Part shown: positions 1 through 5,925 of the stretch, one piece after another
Position numbering within the stretch: the first letter of the stretch is position 1
Layout: every line of letters starts with the position of its first letter
Origin: an uncultured candidate division Zixibacteria bacterium
GTDB lineage: Bacteria; Zixibacteria; MSB-5A5; GN15; PGXB01
Assembly (NCBI GenBank): GCA_937925655.1
Contig: CALAMC010000028.1
Span: forward strand, 1-8,521
Direction: 5' to 3'
DNA: 8,521 nucleotides
Notes under the pieces: model-generated
What the model saw: the letters and a program-made list of their open reading frames with translations, nothing else
The model's database searches: none
Told to the model about the DNA's origin: nothing
Program-made: the position numbers and the translations under genes

Positions 1-61
1 CCACCGTATATTATCGAAGCCGAATTCCGGATAAAATAGGCTATTCGGAAATCGGATGTTC

Positions 62-90
62 ACGGATGACACGGGACGAAAGAATATAAT
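62..90 (+). promoter_or_regulatory. Candidate promoter for the radical SAM gene
   Basis: A perfect TATAAT lies at 85-90, preceded by GAA. The hexamer 17 bases upstream (62-67) is a poor match to TTGACA, so the call rests on the -10 box alone. Transcription would begin near 97 and leave a leader of about 25 bases before the ATG at 122. It fits the downstream start better than the upstream in-frame ATG at 56, which would lie before the -10 box. Confidence 0.3.
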
Positions 91-110
91 CGTCCTGAAA
101 CGCTCCCGCA

Positions 111-117
111 GGGAGGT
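111..117 (+). promoter_or_regulatory. Shine-Dalgarno that fixes the radical SAM start
   Basis: GGGAGGT sits 4 bases before the ATG at 122. The longer reading from the in-frame ATG at 56 has no comparable ribosome binding site and would add 22 residues unlike the family. The 122 start is therefore preferred. Confidence 0.7.
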
Positions 118-121
118 ATGT

Positions 122-1111
122 ATGCCGAAATTGTCGGGTTCCCGGCAGGCCAAAATCGCCGCCCGGACAATAAAGAATATGATCGTCGGACGGCCGATAA
201 CCGTTTCGTTCGAAATAACCTACAACTGCAACGCCGATTGCAAGCACTGTGACCTGGGCCGGGGTAATTATATCAAGGAACCGCGCACGGAACCGGCCGC
301 GTTCGCCAATTGGATAGCGGACCTCAAGCCGGTGGTGGCGCAGATTTCCGGCGGCGAGCCGTTGTTGCGCAAGGACCTGGCGGATATTGTCCGGGCTATG
401 CGCGCCAAAGATCCCGTCGCCGTATTCGTGGTCACGACCAATGTCCAGCTTCTCAACGAAGAAAAGTACCTTAAGTTGCGTGAGGCCGGGATTGACCAGT
501 GGTCGTTTTCGCTGGATTACCCCGATGTTCGTCACAACGAGTTCCGCAATCTGAAAAACAATTTCGAGCATATTCGTGATTTGTGCCAAACGTTATCGAA
601 ACACGGTAACAACGATATTTTGCTGGCCTGTGTCGTGCAGAGCGACAATTTCCGCGACCTGCCCAAAATCGCGCAACTGGCCAAAGACTGGGGGGTGGGG
701 TGCAATTTCAGCACCTATAATTCGCTGCGGACGCATAATCTGGACTACCTGGTTTCAAAGCCCGAAGATCAGAAAGACCTGGAAAAAATCGTCACGGAAC
801 TGGTAAAGATGCAAAGCGATGGTTACCCGATCATGACCTCGGAATGGACACTGCGACAGATGATCGAGTTTTTCCGGACCGGTCGCCAGAAGGACTGCAA
901 AGCCGGGTCGCGTTTCATGATTGTCAATCCCTGGGCTAAACTGACGCCGTGCGGGATGTTTCGCGAGCAGTATGACTCCCGAAAGGACCTTGTCGAAAAA
1001 TTCAGCCAAAACAACACCTGTGAATTGTGTTTTACGGCCATACGGGCCAATTCCGAGAAAACGCCGTTCCGCATGATGTCCGACGCCCTGCGGGTGGTTC
1101 GACAGAAATAG
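122..1111 (+). CDS. Radical SAM protein with SPASM/Twitch-like cysteine cluster
   Basis: The 329-residue product shows the radical SAM signature CxxxCxxC at Cys36, Cys40 and Cys43 (CNADCKHC). These residues hold the 4Fe-4S cluster that cleaves S-adenosylmethionine. A GGE motif (ISGGEPLL) follows and normally contacts the SAM amino group. Near the C-terminus, Cys259, Cys277, Cys300 and Cys303 (the last two as CELC) form an auxiliary-cluster pattern like shortened SPASM or Twitch domains. These are found in enzymes that modify peptides, lipids or cofactors. The ATG at 122 is chosen for its strong ribosome binding site. The neighbours give no substrate: the photolyase gene converges on it, the left edge is cut close, and no small precursor-peptide gene is visible. 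The enzyme class is secure; the reaction is unknown. Confidence 0.9.
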   Translation: MPKLSGSRQAKIAARTIKNMIVGRPITVSFEITYNCNADCKHCDLGRGNYIKEPRTEPAAFANWIADLKPVVAQISGGEPLLRKDLADIVRAMRAKDPVAVFVVTTNVQLLNEEKYLKLREAGIDQWSFSLDYPDVRHNEFRNLKNNFEHIRDLCQTLSKHGNNDILLACVVQSDNFRDLPKIAQLAKDWGVGCNFSTYNSLRTHNLDYLVSKPEDQKDLEKIVTELVKMQSDGYPIMTSEWTLRQMIEFFRTGRQKDCKAGSRFMIVNPWAKLTPCGMFREQYDSRKDLVEKFSQNNTCELCFTAIRANSEKTPFRMMSDALRVVRQK

Positions 1112-1115
1112 TCTT

Positions 1116-1223
1116 TTATTCGAGTCGGGTAATCATTTCGATATATTTTTTGACGTTGAATTTTCTTTGACACCCGGCGCAATTCATGTATCGGATTTTA
1201 CCGAATACCGGTCGTTGTGATCA
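1116..1223 (-). pseudogene. phr: Detached photolyase C-terminus after the in-frame TGA
   Basis: After the TGA at 1221-1223, the same frame stays open for 34 codons (1220 down to 1119) and ends at TAA 1116-1118. The codons read SQRPVFGKIRYMN, then CAGCQRKFNVKKYIEMITRLE in continuation. This matches the terminal block of class II photolyases, which runs HDRAW-x-ERPVFGKIRYMNY-x-GC-(K/R)RKF-x-V-x-x-YI in plant and archaeal members as I recall them. The TGA replaces the Trp of HDRAW. With it decoded the protein would be 453 residues, a normal class II length. The extension carries a CxxC (CAGC) where relatives usually have a single Cys. No ribosome binding site suggests separate translation. It is listed as pseudogene for want of a better type; it may be read through. 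Confidence 0.85.
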
Positions 1224-2477
1224 GGCCCGGTCATGCACGCCGCCGATTGCCCAGGCGATCCCGGCGTAGCCGTTGGGGTCGCGCCCGTCGAGTTCATATT
1301 TGTCATTCAGGTAAATGGCGATATCCAGAGCCTGTTCGGGCGAGGTGGTCCACTCCAGAATTTTTTTGGCCCAGTACATTCTCATGAAGCCGTGCATTTT
1401 GCCGGTCAAGACCATTTCCGTCTGGGCGGCATTCCAGAGGTCATCGTGGGTTTTGGCCCGTTCCAGTTGTGACCGGGTATAGGCATGGGTTCTTTTATCG
1501 TGGCGATGGTTATTGAGGGTGGTCCTGGCCCAGTCATGGAAGCCGTCGAATGAATCGTAATTTGGTTCGTACAGGCAGAAATTGTCGGCCAGTTCGCGCC
1601 GGACAATGAGTTCTTCCAGAAAGGCGCTCGATGATTTTTCATGACCCCTGGTTTTATTTACCTCCAGAGCGATTCGTTGCGCCGAAATCTGGCCGAAATG
1701 CAGATAAGGTGACAGGCCCGACTGACCATCGCGGGTCGGGTCGTTGCGGTCGGCTTCGTATTTTTTCAGGCCGTCACGCAGGAATTTATCCAGGGCCGCT
1801 CGGGCGGCTTTTTCGCCGGGTTGGATGTCGGACACCGGTTGAACCGACATATTGATTTTCAGTGATTGGGCGGCATTGGCCCAGTCGATTTTTAAAAATT
1901 TCCCTGGCCAGTCGAATTTATTGGCCTCAATTTTGGGGAATTCGGTCAGGAATTCTCCGAGGGCCCGGTGGATTTTAGGACGAATGGTATAGGCCGCGAA
2001 TTCTTTTTTGTCCGATATGTAGCGGGCGGGAATGACATTATGGGCATCGACTTCGGAAACGGGGATGTCGATTTTTATAGCCAGTTTTGCATCCCATGAC
2101 TGTTTGATTTTGAGCGGGGAGAAATCGGTTATCAGTTGGGCGACACCGTGTTTCTTTATGAATGCGGGGAGGACTTCCGGGGCACTGCCCAAAAGCAGGA
2201 AAAAAGGAATATTAAATTTTTTCAGACCGGATTCGATTTCCTTGAGACCCTCAATCATGAAATGATATTGCCGCCATGAGGCATCGAGGAATTTGGTCGC
2301 GAGGCAGAAGACGACGCCCAGCGGTGATTTATATCGTTCGGCCAGTTGACGGGCATATAAAAGCGCCCAATTATCGGCGAGGCGCTGGTCGCGGCTCATC
2401 CAGTACAGTACCGGGCCGGGTGACGGTTTCCCCGGTTTTATGTTATAGATTCGTCTGTGATCGGCGGCAATTTTCAT
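1221..2477 (-). CDS. phr: Class II CPD photolyase, cut short by an in-frame TGA
   Basis: The 418-residue product is a class II deoxyribodipyrimidine photolyase, a flavoprotein that uses light to split cyclobutane pyrimidine dimers in DNA. Class II hallmarks are the N-terminal VLYWMSRDQR-x-x-DNWAL block, EVDAHNVIPARYISDKKE-x-AAYTIRPKIH, SPYLHFGQIS, and LNDKYELDGRDPNGYAGIAWAIGG at the end. Using the Methanosarcina mazei enzyme from memory, Asn391 matches the Asn near flavin N5. Trp348 and Trp369 match its electron-transfer dyad, and Trp409 an active-site Trp. The ORF stops at TGA 1221-1223 right after HDRA, where the family continues with Trp and about 33 more residues. Those residues are still encoded downstream in frame (see 1116-1223), so this product is truncated relative to the family. 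The ATG at 2477 gives a normal N-terminus but has no clear Shine-Dalgarno. It follows the SIMPL gene on the same strand but is separated by a terminator. Confidence 0.93.
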   Translation of the reverse strand: MKIAADHRRIYNIKPGKPSPGPVLYWMSRDQRLADNWALLYARQLAERYKSPLGVVFCLATKFLDASWRQYHFMIEGLKEIESGLKKFNIPFFLLLGSAPEVLPAFIKKHGVAQLITDFSPLKIKQSWDAKLAIKIDIPVSEVDAHNVIPARYISDKKEFAAYTIRPKIHRALGEFLTEFPKIEANKFDWPGKFLKIDWANAAQSLKINMSVQPVSDIQPGEKAARAALDKFLRDGLKKYEADRNDPTRDGQSGLSPYLHFGQISAQRIALEVNKTRGHEKSSSAFLEELIVRRELADNFCLYEPNYDSFDGFHDWARTTLNNHRHDKRTHAYTRSQLERAKTHDDLWNAAQTEMVLTGKMHGFMRMYWAKKILEWTTSPEQALDIAIYLNDKYELDGRDPNGYAGIAWAIGGVHDRA

Positions 2478-2483
2478 AAGTCA

Positions 2484-2507
2484 ATTATGGCATAAAAAAG
2501 CCATAAT
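2484..2507. repeat. 8-bp perfect inverted repeat just upstream of photolyase
   Basis: ATTATGGC (2484-2491) and GCCATAAT (2500-2507) form perfect arms around an A-rich 8-base spacer. The repeat starts 7 bases upstream of the photolyase ATG, inside its leader or promoter zone. It could be an operator or an mRNA hairpin near the start codon. On the photolyase strand the T-run lies in the loop, not after the stem, so it is not a standard terminator. Confidence 0.5.
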
Positions 2508-2509
2508 GG

Positions 2510-2548
2510 CAACAAATAGAAAGCCGGAATTTCGATTGAAATCCCGGC
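2510..2548 (-). terminator. Intrinsic terminator after the SIMPL gene
   Basis: On the minus strand, arms at 2548-2538 and 2533-2523 make an 11-bp stem (one G-U pair) with a 4-base loop. A T-rich tract (TTTCTATTTGTTG) follows. It lies 45 bases after the SIMPL stop codon. It should uncouple SIMPL transcription from the photolyase gene, which then needs its own promoter within about 70 bases. Confidence 0.75.
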
Positions 2549-2593
2549 CTCATATTCAAGCGATATTAAACTCTGCCAATTCCCGTATCGCTT

Positions 2594-3331
2594 TCATTCG
2601 ATTAAAAAGCTGATATTGACGGTGCAGACGATTTCTTTGGAAATGGAGGAGACATCGCTCATGCCGTAATTCGAGACTTCCTGCGAATGGAGGGGACGAA
2701 TCTGGAAGACGCCCAAGCGGGCCGATATCGGGGGGCCGACTTTGCGGCCGGTCGTTTCGACCAGTTGTTGGGCGCGAAGCTGGGCGTTTTCGGTGGCGGC
2801 TTTAATCATTTCCAGTTTCAGGTTGTCCAGGCCGGTGAACAGGTATCGCGGGTCATAAGAGTTTATCTGGACCCCTTGTTCCAGAAGGGTGGATGATTCT
2901 CGATACAATTTGGTTACCCGCTCGACGTCATTCATTTCGATTTTGATTCTCTGACTTAAAGTCAGTCCGGTAACGACGCCCTCGCGGTTATAGTTTTTCA
3001 TCACGTTTACGCCGGACAGGTTGTACTCATCGGGCGCCAGTCCCTGCTTGCGCATGAATTCGGTGACCTTGACAATATCGCTTCTGATTTTGGCGTAGCC
3101 GGTTTCGACGGTGGCCGCCGAAGTTGAGATTTCGGCTTCCCATATCGCCAGGTCGGATTCGATCGGTTTGTTGGCGGCGCCGGTTACGGAGATGGTGTTG
3201 CCGAAGCTTTTGACCTTGATCAGGGTGGCGCGGCCGATAAAGGTGCAGACTATTAAGGCCACGGCGATAATGACACCGAAAGCGACCAGGCCGCTTTTGG
3301 TCGGTGAAAGGGACGAATTGCCGTTGCTCAT
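2594..3331 (-). CDS. SIMPL (DUF541) domain membrane-anchored protein
   Basis: The 245-residue product has a short polar N-terminus and one membrane helix at about residues 14-33 (GLVAFGVIIAVALIVCTFIG). A SIMPL/DUF541 domain then fills the rest, outside the cytoplasmic membrane. Family features include ISVTGAANKPIESDLAIWEAEIS, a central LSQRIKIEMNDVERV segment, the helix LKLEMIKAATENAQLRAQQLVETTG, and a C-terminal VCTVNISFLIE strand. SIMPL proteins such as E. coli YggE have loosely defined envelope or oxidative-stress roles; no enzymatic reaction is known to me. The ATG at 3331 has a good Shine-Dalgarno. An upstream in-frame ATG at 3397 would add 22 residues before the anchor without a ribosome site and is rejected. 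It ends in TGA and is monocistronic, with a promoter upstream and a terminator downstream. Confidence 0.88.
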   Translation of the reverse strand: MSNGNSSLSPTKSGLVAFGVIIAVALIVCTFIGRATLIKVKSFGNTISVTGAANKPIESDLAIWEAEISTSAATVETGYAKIRSDIVKVTEFMRKQGLAPDEYNLSGVNVMKNYNREGVVTGLTLSQRIKIEMNDVERVTKLYRESSTLLEQGVQINSYDPRYLFTGLDNLKLEMIKAATENAQLRAQQLVETTGRKVGPPISARLGVFQIRPLHSQEVSNYGMSDVSSISKEIVCTVNISFLIE

Positions 3332-3338
3332 ATATTTT

Positions 3339-3344
3339 CTCCCT
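3339..3344 (-). promoter_or_regulatory. Shine-Dalgarno that fixes the SIMPL start
   Basis: On the minus strand AGGGAG lies 7 bases before the ATG at 3331. This spacing and strength favour the 245-residue protein over the 267-residue reading that starts at 3397. Confidence 0.7.
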
Positions 3345-3377
3345 ATGTTTGTAGATTTAAAGTAACCTAATTTACTG

Positions 3378-3434
3378 GCCGGCATTTTTTTATACAATTA
3401 TAAAGCGTTTCAAAGCGGGAAAAAATATGCCGGC
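3378..3434. repeat. Inverted repeat bracketing the SIMPL promoter
   Basis: GCCGGCAT (3378-3385) and ATGCCGGC (3427-3434) are perfect inverted arms. One mismatch further in, five T-A pairs extend the match (3387-3391 with 3421-3425). The pair flanks the TATAAT of the candidate SIMPL promoter, with about 29 bases between the extended arms. It could be a split operator bound by a dimer, or a DNA cruciform. No specific regulator is recognised. Confidence 0.5.
3397..3425 (-). promoter_or_regulatory. Candidate promoter for the SIMPL gene
   Basis: A perfect minus-strand TATAAT occupies 3402-3397. The -35 position 17 bases upstream (3425-3420) is TTTTTT, matching only the first two bases of TTGACA. 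Transcription would start near 3390, about 60 bases before the ATG at 3331. The -10 match is strong, the -35 weak. Confidence 0.4.
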
Positions 3435-3502
3435 AATTGCATAAATCCGATAGGGAATATTTTCATAAACGGCGTTAAATTCTGCGCTTCCAGACTATAA
3501 AC

Positions 3503-3529
3503 TTGACATAAGGCCGATTGGGATATAGA
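3503..3529 (+). promoter_or_regulatory. Weak candidate promoter for the secreted protein gene
   Basis: TTGACA at 3503-3508 is a perfect -35 box. TATAGA at 3524-3529 is a fair -10 box, but the 15-base spacer is shorter than the usual 16-18. A second perfect TTGACA at 3637-3642 has no good -10 box at normal spacing. Either might drive the plus-strand gene at 3811. Confidence 0.25.
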
Positions 3530-3703
3530 CTGGGCGTGAGAAGTTTCTCATGGCAACCGGTTGGACAAGAGGGAACGGGAAACTTTGAAATATCACGGCT
3601 CGCCGAAAATCGCCCCTGAAGCGGTGGGTCGAAGGCTTGACACTTTTTGACTACTGCAAGGTACACGCCGTCTGCAAATTGTTAAAAGGATTTAAAACGG
3701 AAA

Positions 3704-3769
3704 TGCGGAGCGGGAGGAAATTGGTCGAACTCCGCGCAAATGCATCTGTCGGGTCGATCGGGTGACCGA
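3704..3769 (+). other. Two predicted leader hairpins before the secreted protein gene
   Basis: GCGGAG (3705-3710) pairs with CTCCGC (3730-3735), extendable by a T-G pair at 3704/3736. A second small hairpin, TCGG-GTGA-CCGA (3758-3769), carries a GNRA-type loop. Both lie within 110 bases of the ATG at 3811. They may be part of a structured 5' leader. The stems are short, so chance is a real alternative. Confidence 0.3.
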
Positions 3770-3810
3770 AACGGTCCGCGTGTGCTTCATCAGGTAGGAG
3801 AGGAAGTCCA

Positions 3811-5802
3811 ATGCAGAGATTCATTTTAGTGTTGAGTCTGGTGTTTTTTGGGGGACTTTCGTACGGGGCGAATCATACCATAACCAGCCTGCCGTACACG
3901 GCCTCGATCAGCAATGACACTTTAACCGTCGCGGGGACGAAGCTTACGTCCGCCACCAACGGCATTATCATCAGGGCCCAGGGAGTGGTTCTGAATCTCG
4001 GCAGCGATACGGTTGCCTTCGGCGCCGGCGGCGGCAACGGCAACGTCGGCCTTGAGCTGGGTTACGGCGCTTATAACGTCAAAATTATCGGCGGCACCAT
4101 TCTGCATGCCGGTCTGTCGGGCAGTGATAATGTCTGTCTGTTTCTGGAGATGACGCACGACGTCAAGATTCTCGGCACCAATATGGTCATCGGCGGTATT
4201 GACGGCCATTGCATCGCCACCCCGTCGATCGGTCCGCCGGGGCAGTACAATATCGATATCATCGGGGGCGACTACACCAGCTATGTCAGCCGTTTCAGCA
4301 GCCGGTGTTATTACGACGGGTCGGTGATAAAACTGACCAACGCCACATATAAGGGCTATGGTTCGTATCATTACAATCTGCAGAACTTGAATATCCATGG
4401 CGGTCCGGCCCAGTCGATTGTCGTCTATGGGCGCAACAACGGTAACGCCGCCCTGACCCACATTTCGGGGTGCACCATGTGGGCCGATTCGCGCAATGAA
4501 ATGTACCCCTGTCAGCCGGGCAGATGCGAGACCTGCCTGTCGAACTCCAATCCATATCAATTACTGCTATGTGTTCTTGCTCCCGGCAGTAAAATATACA
4601 ACAATCATATCACCAGCGGCAGTCAATACGCCGGATGCCGCGGTATCATGCTGGAAAATTGTCTGGGCGAACCGGGCAATCCGATTGAAGTTTATGGCAA
4701 TTATATCAATGTCCACGAAGGGCCCAATGGCGAGGATGCTCATGGATCGCTTCAGGCTTTTCGTATCCGATCCATCGACGGGGGCACACATGGATATATT
4801 AGTATTTACAACAACACGATTATCGGCACGGTGGACAGCAATTCGGGGACGAGTTCGATCGGCAGTGAAATGCGCTTGTTTTATCATTCGGTGCAATCGG
4901 GTGACGCCGGATATGTGATTGTCGAATCCAATCGGTTTATCGCCGAAGCGCTCGACGGCAATGCCGATTGCAAAGCTTTTGTCGTGGAAAGAACGTCTTC
5001 GGCGGCATCGGTTCCGGGAAACGAATATCGCTTTAATCGCATCGAAAGCGGGGGAACCATAGTAAAAATCGGGGATTTCAATCTGCCCGGCAATAACGTT
5101 GTCATGAGAAACGATACTCTGGCTTTTAGAAATAATACTACCTACCAGAAGGCGACGTGGCAAGTCGGCCGCTATGACGGGGCTTCTTTAAACAACGCCG
5201 CGGTCGATTGCGTTTTCGAAAACGGCGCCAGTGATACCAATATTGTCTGGACCACCTGCCAAAACGGAAACAACCAGTTCTGGCTGGAAAAGACTCTGAA
5301 CATGACCGTCATCGGCAACAACGGCCTGCCGGTTCCCAACGCCACGGTATCCGTCAGTAATCGATACGGCAGAGTGGTCGGTTCCGGATTTACCAACCGG
5401 GCCGGGAAATTCAGCAAGGCTTTAAGGTACTGGTATGAAGCCGAAGATACTCCTGATTCGACGGCTTATAATAATTTCCTGGTGACTGTCAACAAAGGCG
5501 GGGATAATGTCGGAGGCTACATCTATATAGGAGCTACGACCCAGCCGGTCGGATACACTCTGGCCAACACGCCCGGCGAGGAATGTATCGATTGTGATTT
5601 TGTCTGCGGAGATTTCAACTCCGACGGCATTTCCAATCTGGTTGATTTGCTGCATTTGATCGGGTATATATATGATGGCGGTCCGGCTCCCTATGATTTT
5701 GATGCCATAGACGTCAACGGGGATGGCCAGCTTGACCTCAAGGACGTGTTACGTTTTGTGAATTTCCATTACGGAGGCGGGCCGGCATTGGAATGCCCGT
5801 AA
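3811..5802 (+). CDS. Secreted beta-helix protein with dockerin-like C-terminus
   Basis: This 663-residue protein begins with a signal peptide (MQRFILVLSLVFFGGLSYG, cleavage near residue 19-20). Residues about 20-470 carry many short strands such as VKIIGGTI, VKILGTNM, IDIIGGDY, IEVYGNYI and ISIYNNTI. This G/N-rich pattern is typical of right-handed parallel beta-helices (pectate-lyase or NosD-like folds). Cysteines cluster at 221, 234, 239, 242 and 254, perhaps in a disulfide-held loop. Residues about 496-580 resemble a carboxypeptidase-regulatory-like domain (GLPVPNATVSVSNRYG). The tail is dockerin-like, with two calcium-loop repeats at 601-612 (DFNSDGISNLVD) and 634-645 (DVNGDGQLDLKD), framed by Cys592, 595, 599 and 662. 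No catalytic residues can be named; carbohydrate binding or cleavage is only a guess. The ribosome site AGGAGAGGA lies 6 bases before the ATG, and a terminator follows. Confidence 0.88.
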   Translation: MQRFILVLSLVFFGGLSYGANHTITSLPYTASISNDTLTVAGTKLTSATNGIIIRAQGVVLNLGSDTVAFGAGGGNGNVGLELGYGAYNVKIIGGTILHAGLSGSDNVCLFLEMTHDVKILGTNMVIGGIDGHCIATPSIGPPGQYNIDIIGGDYTSYVSRFSSRCYYDGSVIKLTNATYKGYGSYHYNLQNLNIHGGPAQSIVVYGRNNGNAALTHISGCTMWADSRNEMYPCQPGRCETCLSNSNPYQLLLCVLAPGSKIYNNHITSGSQYAGCRGIMLENCLGEPGNPIEVYGNYINVHEGPNGEDAHGSLQAFRIRSIDGGTHGYISIYNNTIIGTVDSNSGTSSIGSEMRLFYHSVQSGDAGYVIVESNRFIAEALDGNADCKAFVVERTSSAASVPGNEYRFNRIESGGTIVKIGDFNLPGNNVVMRNDTLAFRNNTTYQKATWQVGRYDGASLNNAAVDCVFENGASDTNIVWTTCQNGNNQFWLEKTLNMTVIGNNGLPVPNATVSVSNRYGRVVGSGFTNRAGKFSKALRYWYEAEDTPDSTAYNNFLVTVNKGGDNVGGYIYIGATTQPVGYTLANTPGEECIDCDFVCGDFNSDGISNLVDLLHLIGYIYDGGPAPYDFDAIDVNGDGQLDLKDVLRFVNFHYGGGPALECP

Positions 5803-5812
5803 AGATTTTTCC

Positions 5813-5877
5813 GCGATCTCCACGGATCGCAAGATGGGCTTGGTTCTTAGTTTTGCACCCGAGACTATGACCCATCT
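5813..5877 (+). other. Two hairpins in the 3' untranslated region
   Basis: GCGATC (5813-5818) pairs with GATCGC (5825-5830) around a 6-base loop. Next, AGATGGG (5832-5838) pairs with CCCATCT (5871-5877) across a 32-base loop. Neither is followed by a T-run. With the terminator at 5880-5909 they give three consecutive stems after the secreted protein gene, possibly protecting the mRNA 3' end. Confidence 0.4.
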
Positions 5878-5879
5878 GT

Positions 5880-5909
5880 AAAAGGACGACCACGGGTCGT
5901 CCTTTTTTT
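5880..5909. terminator. Strong intrinsic terminator, probably bidirectional
   Basis: A 12-bp perfect stem (5880-5891 with 5895-5906) closes a 3-base loop and runs into seven T residues (5903-5909). It ends transcription of the secreted protein gene. In the other direction the stem is followed by TTTTAC, so it may also stop the minus-strand gene that ends at 5926. Confidence 0.9.
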
Positions 5910-5925
5910 ATGCGGTCAATTTGAA

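Larger units (their letters stand above)
3332..3810. other. 479-base divergent intergenic region, no gene recognised
   Basis: This stretch separates the SIMPL gene (minus) from the secreted beta-helix protein (plus). The SIMPL side (3332-3434) holds that gene's ribosome site, a TATAAT and an inverted repeat. The middle and right parts hold two TTGACA boxes (3503-3508 and 3637-3642), a short palindrome (TGAGAA/TTCTCA, 3537-3550) and hairpins at 3704-3769. The strong ribosome site AGGAGAGGA (3796-3804) for the secreted protein lies at the end. A 63-codon minus-strand frame at 3475-3666 resembles nothing I know and has no ribosome site. The plus-strand leader could be 150-275 bases long, which would suit a structured regulatory RNA, but no known riboswitch consensus fits. 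Confidence 0.6.

Noticed and set aside
41..589. 182-codon minus-strand open frame opposite the radical SAM gene
   Set aside because: It lies antisense to a gene with clear family motifs and its translation shows no domain. It is a shadow of the plus-strand codon pattern.
1221..1223. Selenocysteine or genome-wide reassignment of UGA to explain the photolyase TGA
   Set aside because: The family has Trp, not Cys, at this position, so selenocysteine makes no sense. The genes here use TGG for Trp, the SIMPL gene ends in TGA at a natural end, and no other coding region here needs TGA decoded.
3567..3575. AAGAGGGAA resembling part of a cobalamin riboswitch
   Set aside because: Only this short element fits. 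The downstream B12-box blocks of the consensus are not found, so chance is the better explanation.
3603..3642. GGGTCGAAGGC-like stretch compared with the c-di-GMP-I riboswitch core
   Set aside because: The GGGACGCAAAGCC core is not matched, and the tetraloop-receptor element is absent.
3475..3666. 63-codon minus-strand open frame in the intergenic region
   Set aside because: It has no ribosome site and no recognisable domain, and it overlaps promoter-like elements on the other strand. Its length is within chance expectation.
3922..4560. 212-codon minus-strand open frame opposite the beta-helix protein
   Set aside because: Antisense to a gene with a signal peptide, repeats and a dockerin-like tail. 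It is long only because G/N-rich repeat codons avoid stops on the opposite strand.
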